DNA of 64,000 bases from Nitrospirota bacterium (GCA_040755395.1 JBFMAX010000014.1:17398-81397); one strand, 5' to 3'. Positions 33,844 to 43,297 are shown, counted from the first letter of the stretch. Notes: a model not told the origin generated them from the sequence alone. Translations and numbers: made by a program.

Positions 33844-35562
33844 ATGCTGGTCCTGGGTCTGTCGAACATGCGGGATGCGGCCGCCGCGCTCGTCCGGGAT
33901 GGACGGATTGTGGCGGCGGCCGAAGAGGAGCGGTTCGTCCGCGTCAAACACGTGACCGCCTTACCCCTGCAGGCGATTCGCTATTGCCTGCGCGAAGCCG
34001 GGGTGCGGCTCGACGAGGTGGACGCGATCGCCGTTCCGTGGAAGTACTGGGTGCTGGGACGCCGAGCGGCGCTGGCGCTCGGGTCGATGCTGCGGTCTCC
34101 GCAGCTCTTCCGGGTGAAGGGCCGGCGGAGCCTCGAACGGCTCAGCCGGGAGTGGGCGGAGCTGGTGTTCCTGAAGCGCCGGCTGAGCCGGCACCTCGGC
34201 GGCGTCGACCGCCGTCCGGTGTTTTTGGATCACCATCTCTGTCATGCCGCGAGCGCTTTCCTGGTGTCGCCCTTCGAGCGGGCGGCGATCTTGGTGGTCG
34301 ACGGGGCGTCCGAATCGCATACCGTGATGCTGGCGGCGGGGGAAGGACAGGACATCCGCGTGCTGAAACGGATCGCGTTGCCGCATTCCCTCGGACAATT
34401 CTATGCCGCCGTCACGTCGTTTCTGGGGTTTCGTCCGGACTACGATGAGTACATCGTGATGGGGCTCGCCGCCTACGGGGAGCCCACATTCGCGCCCCTG
34501 CTCCGCGCCCACATATTGCCTCTGCGGCCGGACGGCGAATTTCGGCTGAACACCGGATTGCTGGACTTTCACCTGGCGCGGGTGCGGATCTTTTCGCCCG
34601 AGTTGATCCGCTTGCTGGGGCCGAATCGGCGCCCCGGTGAAGAGATCACCCAGCGCCACCGCGACATCGCCGCCAGCGCGCAATTGGTGTTGGAAGACAC
34701 GTTGCTGCACCTGGCTCGCTCGCTGTACGCGGGCACTCGCGCCCAATCGCTCTGTCTGGCCGGAGGCGTCGCCTACAACTGCGTAGCGAACAGCCGGCTG
34801 CTCCGGGAAACGGATTTCCGGCGGATCTATGTCCAGCCGGCGGCGGGGGACTCGGGTGCGGCCTTGGGCGCCGCGCTCCGGTGGACGTCCCGTTGCGGCG
34901 GGATGCCCGACCGGGACGTGATGCGGTCGGCGTATCTGGGGCCCGCATTCGACGAACAGGAGTGCCGGCGCGCGCTCGATCGGGCCGGCTTGATCGCCGC
35001 CGCGCTGCCGGAGGGCGAGCTGTGTGAACGCACCGCGGCGGAACTGGCACGAGGCCGCCTCGTCTTCTGGTTCCAGGGCCGAATGGAGTGGGGCCCGCGC
35101 GCGCTGGGCAACCGCAGCCTCTTGGCGGATCCGCGGCGCGAAGACATGCGCGAACTGATCAACGCCAAGGTGAAGTTGCGGGAATGGTTTCGCCCGTTTG
35201 CGCCGTCGGTCTTGGAAGAGCGCGCCGGAGACTATTTCGATCCACCGTCGCCGTCGCCCTTCATGCTCCTCACCGCACGGGTGTTGCCGGCCGCCAAGGG
35301 TCTCATCCCCGCGGTCACCCACGTGGACGGAACCGCCCGGGTGCACACCGTCGATCGCGAGTCCAATCCGCGCTTCCGGAAATTGCTGGAAGCCTTCGAA
35401 CGTCGGACCGGGGTGCCGGTCCTGCTCAACACCTCCTTTAACGTGAACGAGCCGATCGTGTGCACACCGGACGACGCGATCCGTTGTTTCCTCCGCACGG
35501 GCGTCGACTGGCTGGTGTTGGACAATCTGCTGGTCGGGCGACCGGAGGCCGTCACGCGGTAA
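33844..35562 (+). CDS. NodU/CmcH-family carbamoyltransferase
   Basis: A 572-residue protein from ATG 33844 (GGAG upstream). The N-terminal kinase-like (YrdC-partner/Kae1-like) domain shows MLVLGLSNMRDAAAALVRDG, AAAEEERFVRVKH and HHLCHAASAFL, and a metal/ATP segment VVDGASESHTVM. The C-terminal domain has FQGRMEWGPRALGNRSLLADPR and PVLLNTSFNVNEPIVCTP, the family signature. These enzymes transfer carbamoyl from carbamoyl phosphate to hydroxyl groups of antibiotics, Nod factors or sugars. With a GT2 and a membrane protein next door, modification of a surface glycan is plausible but unproven. Confidence 0.9.
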   Translation: MLVLGLSNMRDAAAALVRDGRIVAAAEEERFVRVKHVTALPLQAIRYCLREAGVRLDEVDAIAVPWKYWVLGRRAALALGSMLRSPQLFRVKGRRSLERLSREWAELVFLKRRLSRHLGGVDRRPVFLDHHLCHAASAFLVSPFERAAILVVDGASESHTVMLAAGEGQDIRVLKRIALPHSLGQFYAAVTSFLGFRPDYDEYIVMGLAAYGEPTFAPLLRAHILPLRPDGEFRLNTGLLDFHLARVRIFSPELIRLLGPNRRPGEEITQRHRDIAASAQLVLEDTLLHLARSLYAGTRAQSLCLAGGVAYNCVANSRLLRETDFRRIYVQPAAGDSGAALGAALRWTSRCGGMPDRDVMRSAYLGPAFDEQECRRALDRAGLIAAALPEGELCERTAAELARGRLVFWFQGRMEWGPRALGNRSLLADPRREDMRELINAKVKLREWFRPFAPSVLEERAGDYFDPPSPSPFMLLTARVLPAAKGLIPAVTHVDGTARVHTVDRESNPRFRKLLEAFERRTGVPVLLNTSFNVNEPIVCTPDDAIRCFLRTGVDWLVLDNLLVGRPEAVTR

Positions 35563-35600
35563 CCGTTGAACGTGATGGTTTGTGCGCGGACGTACTCTCC

Positions 35601-37136
35601 GTGGCGATTCGCGATTTACGTGAAACGAAGAACCCGGCTTCGGGTTTTCCCGCCCTCGACGCGCTGCTGCTTTTCTTCATTCTGAACCTCGCGCTCCAAC
35701 CCCTCGTCGAACCCGACTTCGGCTGGCACTTGCGGACGGGGCTCGATCTGATCCGTCAGGGATGGCGATTGCCGGCCACCGATCCCTATTCCCACACCAT
35801 GCCCGATTGGCCTTGGGTGGAGCACGCGTGGCTCACGGACGGGCTCATCGCCGCCATCTTTCAGGGTCCGGGTCCGGTCGGCCCGTTGGGGGTCATCCTG
35901 TTGTTCTCGGCGGTGACGATCGGCGCATGCTGGACGGCTGTGGGAGCGGCGGAGACCGGGCGGACGCAAAAACTCGTCGCCGTCGCCGTCGTCCTCTGGG
36001 TGGCCTTGCCGTTCCTGGGCGCCAGGACGCAACTGGTGACCCTCCTGGGGATGGCGCTCGCGCTCCGAACCGTTCACCATGCCCGCTTCGCCGGACGAGG
36101 CCGCTGGTGGGTGCTGCCGCCGTTGTTTCTGCTCTGGGCCAATCTCCATGGCGGGTTTACGGCCGGGCTGTTCCTGCTGGGATTGATCCTGAGCGCCTCC
36201 GCGATCATGCGATGGATCGTCTCCCGCCGGCCATGGCTGGAGGATCGTCTCGATGAACCGGTCATGCCCGGGCGCGAGATCGGTCGGTTCGCCGTTGCCC
36301 TGGCCGCATCGGCATTGGTGACGCTTATCAATCCCTACGGCTGGCGACTGTATGCGGAAATCTATGCGTCGCTGAACGACCGCTTCATGATTGACGTGTT
36401 ACACGAGTGGCAGCCAGTCTCCCTCCAGAGCCGCGCCGGGCTTGTCTACGTCGCCTATGTGCTCGGACTCGGCTTGACCGGCTTCTGCTGCTATCGCCGG
36501 GTCGAACCGGTTCGCTGGACCGTCCTCCTCGTCTTTCTCGTCCTCTCCTTGCAACATTGGCGGAATGTGCCGCTCTTTCTCATCGTCAGCCTGCCGTGGT
36601 GCGCGGAACAAGTGGCCACGGTGACTGAACGAGCGACGCGATTCCTACCGGCGCGGGTCTCCCGGACCAAGGCCTGGCTGTTGGCCGCGACGGTCGTCAT
36701 GGGCCTCCTGATGGGGCTGGCCGGGCCGGACCATCTCCGACGGGTGGCGCTCTCGGGACTCGATCCCGGCGAGTTCTTCCGCCAGACCGACTACCCCATC
36801 GAGGCGGTGCAGTGGGTGCAAACGCATCGCGATCAGGTGGGGACCAGGCTGTACAACGACTACGGCTATGGAGGGTTCCTGCTCTGGTGGCTCCCGGAAG
36901 AGAAGATTTTTATCGACGGCCGCATGCCAGCCTGGCGGATCGGCGATCGGTGGATTTTTTATGACTACGTCGCGTTGACGAACTGGGACCCTCCGGCGCT
37001 GGGCGTGCTCGACAAGTACGGGGTCGACTGGGCGCTCGTTCGCCGCGGGAGCCCGCTGGACCAAGCCCTTCGGCGCGAAGCCGGTTGGCACCCGGTGTAC
37101 GAAGACGCCAAGGCCGTCATTTACGTGAGAAAGTGA
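35601..37136 (+). CDS. Large polytopic membrane protein, GT-C-like
   Basis: About 511 residues from GTG 35601 (TTG 35580 is possible; no clear ribosome-binding site). Around ten hydrophobic helices are followed by a soluble C-terminal region (VQWVQTHRDQVGTRLYNDYG, GGFLLWWLPEEKIFIDGRM). An early loop carries DFGWHLRTGLDLIRQG and DPYSHTM, the kind of acidic loop seen in GT-C glycosyltransferases and related membrane proteins. No exact enzyme can be named. It lies between a carbamoyltransferase and a leftward GT2, suggesting envelope glycan work. Confidence 0.7.
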   Translation: MAIRDLRETKNPASGFPALDALLLFFILNLALQPLVEPDFGWHLRTGLDLIRQGWRLPATDPYSHTMPDWPWVEHAWLTDGLIAAIFQGPGPVGPLGVILLFSAVTIGACWTAVGAAETGRTQKLVAVAVVLWVALPFLGARTQLVTLLGMALALRTVHHARFAGRGRWWVLPPLFLLWANLHGGFTAGLFLLGLILSASAIMRWIVSRRPWLEDRLDEPVMPGREIGRFAVALAASALVTLINPYGWRLYAEIYASLNDRFMIDVLHEWQPVSLQSRAGLVYVAYVLGLGLTGFCCYRRVEPVRWTVLLVFLVLSLQHWRNVPLFLIVSLPWCAEQVATVTERATRFLPARVSRTKAWLLAATVVMGLLMGLAGPDHLRRVALSGLDPGEFFRQTDYPIEAVQWVQTHRDQVGTRLYNDYGYGGFLLWWLPEEKIFIDGRMPAWRIGDRWIFYDYVALTNWDPPALGVLDKYGVDWALVRRGSPLDQALRREAGWHPVYEDAKAVIYVRK

Positions 37137-37142
37137 GGGAAT

Positions 37143-37958
37143 TTAAGAAGGCGGGGAGCCGGGATGGCTCAGCACGACGTCGGCGGCGTGCGGCAACGAC
37201 CCGGCGGGGGCATACCGTCCCTGCGCGTCGCTGCGTCGGATGGCGAAGAGGTCGCGCACCATGCGAAGGCCGTCGCGGACGACCTGGACTTTCGAACCCG
37301 GCTGATCAGCCCAGTTGACCGGAACCTCCGCGATGCGATAGCCGCGGCGTTGGGCGACGTAGAGCAGTTCGAGGTCGAAGCCATACCCGTTGATGCTGGC
37401 GACCGAAAACAGGTCCTGGGCGACGGACCTCCGAAACAACTTGAACCCGCACTGGGTGTCGGCGATGCCGACGATGCCCGCGCGCCGGACCAGCATGTTG
37501 AAGAGCGCCCCCAACACGCTGCGATGCCATCGCGCGCGAACCGTGTAACGCGGATCGCGGGAGGCGAGCGTGCGGGAACCGATGGCCAGATCGGCCCCGT
37601 CGATCACGGCCTGTTCCAACCGCTGAAGCTCTTCGATCGGGGTCGCGCCGTCCGCATCGGTGAACAGGAGCAGCCGGCCTCTGGCCTCCAGCATGCCCTT
37701 GCGCACGGCCGCGCCCTTCCCTTGATTCGCCGGCAACCGGATCAGTCGGACCGCCTGGCACTCGGCGCCGAAACGTTCGACCACGGCCGCGGTGCCATCC
37801 CGACTGCCGTCGTCCACCACAAGAACCTCGTAAGGCGCGCCATGCCGGTCGAGGTAGCGCACAAGACGGTGAAGGGAGGGGAAAATGCGCGCCGCTTCGT
37901 TGTAGGCCGGAACAATGACCGAAAGATCCGGGAGGAACGAAGGATGTCGCACAGGCAT
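37143..37958 (-). CDS. Family 2 glycosyltransferase (dolichyl/polyprenyl-phosphate glycosyltransferase type)
   Basis: About 271 residues from ATG 37958; an upstream in-frame ATG at 38027 would add 23 residues. The GT-A fold motifs are SVIVPAYNEAARI, VLVVDDGSRDGTAAVV, ANQGKGAAVRKGMLEARG, FTDADGATP (DXD-type) and DTQCGFKLFRRSVAQDLF. This is the Alg5/DPM1-like branch that loads a sugar on a polyprenyl phosphate. Predicted cytoplasmic, without the C-terminal membrane helices seen in some relatives. Converges with the membrane protein gene. Confidence 0.9.
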   Translation of the reverse strand: MPVRHPSFLPDLSVIVPAYNEAARIFPSLHRLVRYLDRHGAPYEVLVVDDGSRDGTAAVVERFGAECQAVRLIRLPANQGKGAAVRKGMLEARGRLLLFTDADGATPIEELQRLEQAVIDGADLAIGSRTLASRDPRYTVRARWHRSVLGALFNMLVRRAGIVGIADTQCGFKLFRRSVAQDLFSVASINGYGFDLELLYVAQRRGYRIAEVPVNWADQPGSKVQVVRDGLRMVRDLFAIRRSDAQGRYAPAGSLPHAADVVLSHPGSPPS

Positions 37959-38154
37959 CGGACGCTCCGAGGGTCGCCACCCTGCCGCTTCTCCACCGTA
38001 GATGGTCGAGGGCGGTTGAGCCGCCACACCCTAGCCGAGTCCGAAGTCGATTGCAAGGTCCGGAGGGGCTTGACAGATCCGTCGAACGGGAGCGAACGTA
38101 TGTGTATGCTAAAGAGAAGTCCCGAGGCAGGCTGAACGACGGGAGGGGGGAATT

Positions 38155-38925
38155 ATGCGGATCCAAGTCAAAACCGTCTGTCTTGCGTTAGGGCTGCTCT
38201 CACTGGCCGCCTGTGCGTCCGCGGTTCCTCCGAGCCGGATGGCCGATTATCTTGGCCCGCAGGCGATCACGGAACCGCCGGTCTCGCTTCTGCCCGCGGA
38301 GCGACCCATTCACGCCGGGCTGGTCGTGATCGCCGATGCGTCGGCCCCGGATGCAGCCCCGTCTCCGCCGGACGAAGCGGTGAACCGGCTGGCTCAGACC
38401 CTGAAGGAACAGATCAGTCAACATCTTCCGATCGCCATCGACAAGATTCTCCCCGCCGATGACCTCAAACCCACAGGAGACATCGCCTCGTTCCGCGAGT
38501 TGGGCAAGCGGTACGGCGTGGACTATTTGGCCGTCGCGGTGCTCTCCAGTACCGAGCAAGAATATCCGATCTACGTGTTTCTCGGATGGACGACGCATAT
38601 GCAACCGGGGTTCCGGCGCGATAACTGGTCGTTGATCGAAGTCGCGTTGATCGACGTCAACGCCGGCCGGTCTTTGCTGCATGCGGAGGGGCGCGCGTGG
38701 GCGACGCTCGACAGTCCGTCGGCTCCCGGAATCAACCAATGGTATCCCGTGGTGTATCTCCGACCGCAGGATCCCGAGCGACGCTTCTGGCCGCCGACCT
38801 TCGAAGGTGCGCCGAACACTCTGCGCGTCGTATCCATGAACCAGGCCGCAAAACGTCTCATCTTGAGTCTCCAGGATGCCTGGCTCCACAAGCGACGGAC
38901 AGAAATGAATCCGGCCCAGGGATAA
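38155..38925 (+). CDS. Exported lipoprotein, unknown
   Basis: A 256-residue lipoprotein: basic start, hydrophobic segment and lipobox SLAAC, then a mature part with a CsgG/FlgO-like alternation (HAGLVVIADAS, LAQTLKEQISQHLPIAIDKI, GKRYGVDYLAVAVLSS, WSLIEVALIDVNAGRSLLHA). The pattern resembles periplasmic lipoproteins of the CsgG/curli-secretion fold but without certainty. GGGAGGGGGG lies upstream of the ATG. No operon partner. Confidence 0.7.
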   Translation: MRIQVKTVCLALGLLSLAACASAVPPSRMADYLGPQAITEPPVSLLPAERPIHAGLVVIADASAPDAAPSPPDEAVNRLAQTLKEQISQHLPIAIDKILPADDLKPTGDIASFRELGKRYGVDYLAVAVLSSTEQEYPIYVFLGWTTHMQPGFRRDNWSLIEVALIDVNAGRSLLHAEGRAWATLDSPSAPGINQWYPVVYLRPQDPERRFWPPTFEGAPNTLRVVSMNQAAKRLILSLQDAWLHKRRTEMNPAQG

Positions 38926-38976
38926 CCACGGGGCATGACCTTTGGAGCCATTTGACAGGACGAACAGACTCAACGG

Positions 38977-39050
38977 CGAGCAGCGAATAGCCGATAGCGA
39001 ATAGCTCGGAACTCTTTCCTGTTTGCTACGGCTACCCGCTATTTTCTAAA
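38977..39050. repeat. Word-type spacer element
   Basis: AGCGAATAGCCGATAGCGAATAGC at 38981-39005 (a word repeated three times with variation) is followed by a partly inverted arm GCTACGGCTACCCGCTATT at about 39025-39043. It lies in the gap before degP. Confidence 0.6.
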
Positions 39051-39060
39051 AAAGGACGAT

Positions 39061-39095
39061 CCCTTCTCGGCGAGGCTTTTTCTCGCCCAGAAGGG
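39061..39095 (+). terminator. Stem-loop before the degP promoter
   Basis: CCCTTCT-C-GGCGAG pairs with CTCGCC-C-AGAAGGG around loop GCTTTTT, with one C-C mismatch, followed by ACTTTTAGTCTTT. It is probably the intrinsic terminator of the upstream lipoprotein gene. Confidence 0.65.
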
Positions 39096-39106
39096 ACTTT
39101 TAGTCT

Positions 39107-39136
39107 TTGAAGGCGGTTCGGTGAATGGTGTACAAT
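39107..39136 (+). promoter_or_regulatory. Sigma70 promoter of degP
   Basis: TTGAAG at 39107-39112, an 18-base spacer and TACAAT at 39131-39136; initiation near 39143, leaving a leader of roughly 100-135 bases. Confidence 0.6.
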
Positions 39137-39277
39137 CACCTTTCGCAGAACGCAAGAAACCGGATCAGTGAGGTTTAAGGGGACAAGAGCGATCGCATTC
39201 CGTGGCCCCGTGCTCGGACCAGGTGAGTCGAGGAAATCATCATCATGAAGCATATCAGCAATGCGGAGGAATCCGTT

Positions 39278-40774
39278 ATGGGACATCGAGATCAACGAGC
39301 TCTCGCTGTGGGCTCAGCTTTTTTCATGGGCTTGGTAGCTGTGGCTGGGATCGCCTTTCAGCACGTCACCACGGCTGACGCGGCAGGTGTGCCGCCGGCG
39401 TTTGCTCAAGGGTTCTCGGAAATCGTGAAGCGGGTGACTCCGGCGGTGGTCAACATCGCCGTGACCGGCGGCGGGGAGGGGCGCCGCGAAGGCCGACGCC
39501 CGTTGCCGCCCGGTCCGTTCGGAGGACCCCCGGGAGAAGAGCCTCCGGGAGCCGAGCCGCCCGGCCCTCCGCCGTTTCCTCCCGGTCCCCGTCATCCGGA
39601 CCAGAGCGCAGGCTCCGGTGTCATTTTGGACCCGAACGGCTACATCGTGACCAACAATCATGTGGTCGAGAACGCTTCCCAGATCACGGTGACCTTGAGC
39701 GACCGGCGGGAATTCACGGCGAAAGTCGTCGGGTCCGATCCCAAGACCGATCTGGCGGTGATCAAGATCGACGCGAAGGATCTCCCTTACCTGAAGTGGG
39801 CGGACTACGAGAAATTGCAGGTCGGCGACATCGTCCTGGCGATAGGCAGCCCGTTCGGGCTGAGCTCGAGCGTCACGCTGGGCATTATCAGCGCGCTCGG
39901 TCGCGGCAATGTCGGGATCGCGGATTATGAGGACTTCATCCAGACCGATGCGGCGATCAATCCCGGCAACTCGGGCGGCGCGCTGGTGAACATGAATGGC
40001 GAGTTGATCGGCATCAACACCGCGATCTTCTCGCGGACGGGCGGATCGGAGGGCATTGGGTTCGCCATTCCCAGCAGCATCGCCGTCGATATCGTCGACA
40101 GCCTGGTGAAGACCGGCAAAGTCGTGCGTGGGTGGATGGGGGTGGCCATTCAGGAGATCACGCCGGCGTTGGCCAAGTCGTTCAAGATTCCGGATCAGCG
40201 GAAGGGCGTGCTGATCAGCGACGTGAACGAAAACGGACCGTCCGCCGCGGCGGGGATCAAGCGCGGAGACGTGGTCATTGCGTTCAACGGCAAAGAAGTG
40301 CAGAGCGTGAGCCAACTGCGCAACATGGTCGCGCGCACGGTCGTGGGGAAAGATGCGGAGGTCAAGATTCTTCGCGACGGCAAGGAACAGACGATCAAGG
40401 TCAAGGTCGCCGAGCGGCCGTCCGACGAGGTGCTGGCTCGGAGAGAACCCCCTCCGCCTCCAACCGAAACCGTGAAACCGCCGGACAACGTGTTGGCCGC
40501 CATCCGGGTCCAGCCGCTCGATCCGGCGATGATGAGCCAGTTGAACCTGCCGGCCAAAACGACGGGCGTCGTGATCAACCAGGTCGAAGCCGGAAGTCCG
40601 GCCGAAGCGGCCGGCCTGCAGCGGGGAGACGTCATTCAGGAGATCAACCATGAGGTCATCAAGAGCATGGAGGATTACCAGAAGGCGTCGGCCAAGATTA
40701 AGAAAGAGGAAATGGTCGTGCTGCTGCTCAGCCGGCAGGGGAACAACCTGTTCGTGGCGGTAAATCCGAAGTAA
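39278..40774 (+). CDS. degP: DegP/HtrA periplasmic serine protease-chaperone
   Basis: A 498-residue protein from ATG 39278 (GGAGGA upstream); ATG 39245, also with a purine-rich site, would add 11 residues. A signal peptide is followed by an insert rich in Gly/Pro (about residues 55-105), the trypsin-like domain with His (TNNHVVENA), Asp (DPKTDLAVIKI) and Ser (NPGNSGGAL), and two PDZ domains (RGWMGVAIQEI; GVVINQVEAGSPAEAAGL). DegP degrades or refolds damaged periplasmic proteins. It starts the rightward block with tatC and Moco genes. Confidence 0.95.
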   Translation: MGHRDQRALAVGSAFFMGLVAVAGIAFQHVTTADAAGVPPAFAQGFSEIVKRVTPAVVNIAVTGGGEGRREGRRPLPPGPFGGPPGEEPPGAEPPGPPPFPPGPRHPDQSAGSGVILDPNGYIVTNNHVVENASQITVTLSDRREFTAKVVGSDPKTDLAVIKIDAKDLPYLKWADYEKLQVGDIVLAIGSPFGLSSSVTLGIISALGRGNVGIADYEDFIQTDAAINPGNSGGALVNMNGELIGINTAIFSRTGGSEGIGFAIPSSIAVDIVDSLVKTGKVVRGWMGVAIQEITPALAKSFKIPDQRKGVLISDVNENGPSAAAGIKRGDVVIAFNGKEVQSVSQLRNMVARTVVGKDAEVKILRDGKEQTIKVKVAERPSDEVLARREPPPPPTETVKPPDNVLAAIRVQPLDPAMMSQLNLPAKTTGVVINQVEAGSPAEAAGLQRGDVIQEINHEVIKSMEDYQKASAKIKKEEMVVLLLSRQGNNLFVAVNPK

Positions 40775-40850
40775 TCAGCGAACAGCCGACGGCCGTCAGC
40801 GGCAGGGTTCCTGAGCTGATGGCTGATAGCTGGTAGCTGAGGGCTGTGGA
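40775..40850. repeat. Word-type spacer element between degP and tatC
   Basis: CAGCGAACAGCCGACGGCCGTCAGCGGC is followed by near-tandem GCTGATG/GCTGATA/GCTGGTA/GCTGAGG words. It fills the gap up to the tatC ATG. Confidence 0.6.
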
Positions 40851-40852
40851 GT

Positions 40853-41797
40853 ATGGCTGACGGCCTGAAAAAGTTCGAAAAGTGGCTGCACGACTCTGTC
40901 TTCAAGCCGCTCGAAGACAAGAAGATGCCGGTCATGGAGCACCTGGTCGAGCTCCAGGTCCGGCTGACCCGGGCGGTTATCGCCACGGGAATCGTCTTCG
41001 TCGTCACGTTCTTCTATGCCGACACCCTCGTGCAGTGGCTGCGGGTCCCGCTCCAGAACATGTTCGTGCCGGGGTCCCTGACCTGGGTCCCGACCGATCT
41101 TCCGACCGTGCCCTTTGTGTTCCTCGCTCCCGCCGAAGCACTGTGGCAGAACGTCAAGGTCGCCGGTCTCTTCGCGGTCGTCCTGGCCACGCCCTATATT
41201 CTCTGGGAAATCTGGCAGTTCGTCGTGCCGGGGTTGCATGTCCATGAGCGACGATTCGTCGGGCCGTTCGTGCTGCTCAGTACCGCCGCGTTCTACGCCG
41301 GCGTGCTGTTCTCTTTTTTCTTTGTCCTGCCGTTCGCGCTGAACTTTCTGATTTCCTACGGCGTCAATGCGGGGTTCATTCCGCAACTCTCGATCGCGCA
41401 GTATGTGGGATTCGCCCTGTGGTTCCTGATGGTCTTCGGGGTGATTTTCGAAGTCCCGTTGGCCATCACGCTGATGGCGAAGCTGGGCTGGGTCGATGCG
41501 CCGTTTCTTAAACGCTACCGAAAATGGGCCTTCCTGGGAGCGTTTCTCGTTGCGGCGATCCTGACGCCGACGCCCGATCCGTTCAATCAGTGCATCATGG
41601 CGCTGCCGATGTATTTCTTCTATGAAGTCGGCATCGTGAGCGCGGGCGTGTTCGGCAAGAAGCGTCCGGCTCAGGAGGCGCAGACCGTCACGAGCGTAGC
41701 GACGACTGGAACGAAACCGGTCGCGCCGATGCCGAAACCGGCGATGGCGGCGGAGGGCGAATATGTGGGGGTGCCCACGGCAGGGCACCGACGCTGA
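40853..41797 (+). CDS. tatC: TatC, twin-arginine translocase core subunit
   Basis: A 314-residue protein with six membrane helices. Family blocks are MEHLVELQVRLTRAVIATG at the N-terminus (the Tat-signal-binding face), PTVPFVFLAPAEALWQNVKVA, ATPYILWEIWQFVVPGLH and AILTPTPDPFNQCIMALPM. A C-terminal hydrophilic tail of about 50 residues is longer than in E. coli. It exports folded proteins with Tat signals; nxrA at the end of the window encodes such a signal. Confidence 0.97.
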   Translation: MADGLKKFEKWLHDSVFKPLEDKKMPVMEHLVELQVRLTRAVIATGIVFVVTFFYADTLVQWLRVPLQNMFVPGSLTWVPTDLPTVPFVFLAPAEALWQNVKVAGLFAVVLATPYILWEIWQFVVPGLHVHERRFVGPFVLLSTAAFYAGVLFSFFFVLPFALNFLISYGVNAGFIPQLSIAQYVGFALWFLMVFGVIFEVPLAITLMAKLGWVDAPFLKRYRKWAFLGAFLVAAILTPTPDPFNQCIMALPMYFFYEVGIVSAGVFGKKRPAQEAQTVTSVATTGTKPVAPMPKPAMAAEGEYVGVPTAGHRR

Positions 41798-41809
41798 CGG
41801 CAAGGTTCC

Positions 41810-42286
41810 ATGTTGAAGGTGGCCCTGCTCGTCATCAGCAGCAAGGTTGTGTCCGGACAGGAAACCGATACGGGGCGGGAGGAACTGGAGCGGATGGTCA
41901 GGGAGTTGCCGGGGACGGTCGCCGTTTATGCCTGCGTACCGGACGACCGGACGGCTATCCGCGAGCAACTGCTCAAGCTCTGCGACAGCGGAGAGCCGGA
42001 CGTCGTTCTGACGATCGGCGGAACCGGAGTCCGCCAGGACGATTGGGCGCCGGAAGCGACGCGAGACGTGATCGAAAAGGAAATTCCCGGCATCGGCGAG
42101 GCGATGCGAATGGAAAGCCTGAAAAAAATGCGGACGGCTATGCTGTCGCGTGGCACGGCCGGCATCAGGGGCTCGACGTTGATCGTCAATTTGCCGGGCA
42201 GTCCAAGGGGAGCCAAGGAAAACCTCGCCGTCATTTTGCCGATCCTGGACCACACGGTGGAGAAAATCGGGAAACGTCATGCGTAA
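41810..42286 (+). CDS. mogA: MogA/MoaB-family molybdopterin adenylyltransferase
   Basis: A 158-residue protein of the MogA/MoaB/Cnx1G fold that adenylylates molybdopterin before molybdate insertion. Signatures are VLTIGGTGVRQDDWAPEA, MLSRGTAGIRGSTLIVNLPGSP and the start VALLVISSKV. Short length fits MoaB/MogA. The TAA stop lies inside a spacer element (42277-42335). mrp, moeA and mobB follow, a coherent Moco cluster. Confidence 0.93.
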   Translation: MLKVALLVISSKVVSGQETDTGREELERMVRELPGTVAVYACVPDDRTAIREQLLKLCDSGEPDVVLTIGGTGVRQDDWAPEATRDVIEKEIPGIGEAMRMESLKKMRTAMLSRGTAGIRGSTLIVNLPGSPRGAKENLAVILPILDHTVEKIGKRHA

Positions 42287-42335
42287 TGCGTCTTGCCTGC
42301 AGCATGCCCTGCGCATCACGTGTCACGCATTACGA
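42277..42335. repeat. Word-type inverted spacer between mogA and mrp
   Basis: A perfect 10-bp inverted repeat CGTAATGCGT (42282-42291) and ACGCATTACG (42325-42334) with 33-base loop. The left arm contains the mogA TAA stop; the right arm ends at the GAGGAG site of mrp. Confidence 0.7.
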
Positions 42336-42346
42336 GGAGAAGAAAC

Positions 42347-43297
42347 ATGCCGCGCGAACTGAACGTGATCCAGCCTCGAGGGTCGGACAACGGCGACGCC
42401 TGCACCTATATGTGGGCCTGCGCCATCTGCGATGAGAATGAGACCTGTCAAAAGGACAAGGAAGGGCACAGCCGGTGGCTCGTCGCGAAGCGGATGGAGC
42501 GGATCGAATACAAGGTGCTCGTGATGAGCAACAAAGGCGGGGTGGGCAAGAGCACGGTTACCACCAACCTCGCCGTCAGCCTGGCGCTCAAAGGCTGGCA
42601 TGTCGGTATTTGCGACATGGATATTCACGGCCCGAACATTCCCAAAATGCTCGGAGCCGAAGGACAGAAACTGAAGATCAGCACGTCCGGTGGCATCATC
42701 CCTTACCAGACCTACAATCTGAAAATCGCCTCCATGTCCTTCCTGCTCCAGAACTCTGATGATCCGATCATCTGGCGGGACGCCTACAAGTACGAATTCA
42801 TCAACCAACTCCTCGGCGGGGTGGAATGGCAGGACCTCAATTTCCTGCTGATCGACCTGCCACCCGGGACCGGCAACGAGTCGGTGACGACGATCGACCT
42901 GCTCGGCGCCGTGAGCGGCGCCGTCATCGTGACCACGCCGCAGGAGGTGGCGCTGCTGGATTCACGCAAGTCCGTCACGTTCTGCAAAGACAGCGAAGTG
43001 CCGATCATCGGGATCGTGGAAAATATGAGCGGGCTTGACTGCCCGCATTGCCACAAGCACATCGAAGTCTTTCGCAAGGGCGGCGGCGAGGCCTCGGCGC
43101 ACGACATGGGCGTGCCGTTTCTGGGGCGGATTCCGCTCGATCCCGACGTCGTCACCCAGTGCGACGCGGGCGAGCCGTTCGCGATGTTCTACTCGGACAC
43201 GCCGACGGCGGAGGCGTATCACGAGATCGCGAACAAGGTCGAGGCGTTCTGCAAGAAGAGCGGTTCGCTGGTGAAAGTCGCGCCGCGGCGAAGCTGA
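42347..43297 (+). CDS. mrp: Mrp/ApbC-type P-loop ATPase
   Basis: A 316-residue protein from ATG 42347 (GAGGAGA upstream). It has the deviant Walker A SNKGGVGKSTVTTNLA, the MIND/Mrp block DMDIHGPNIPKMLG, DLPPGTGNESVTTID and the metal-binding CPHC in GLDCPHCHKHIEVF. An N-terminal cysteine pair (CAICDENETC) is an extra. Mrp proteins carry Fe-S clusters to target enzymes. Location between mogA and moeA suggests supply of Fe-S clusters to molybdo-enzymes. Confidence 0.93.
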   Translation: MPRELNVIQPRGSDNGDACTYMWACAICDENETCQKDKEGHSRWLVAKRMERIEYKVLVMSNKGGVGKSTVTTNLAVSLALKGWHVGICDMDIHGPNIPKMLGAEGQKLKISTSGGIIPYQTYNLKIASMSFLLQNSDDPIIWRDAYKYEFINQLLGGVEWQDLNFLLIDLPPGTGNESVTTIDLLGAVSGAVIVTTPQEVALLDSRKSVTFCKDSEVPIIGIVENMSGLDCPHCHKHIEVFRKGGGEASAHDMGVPFLGRIPLDPDVVTQCDAGEPFAMFYSDTPTAEAYHEIANKVEAFCKKSGSLVKVAPRRS

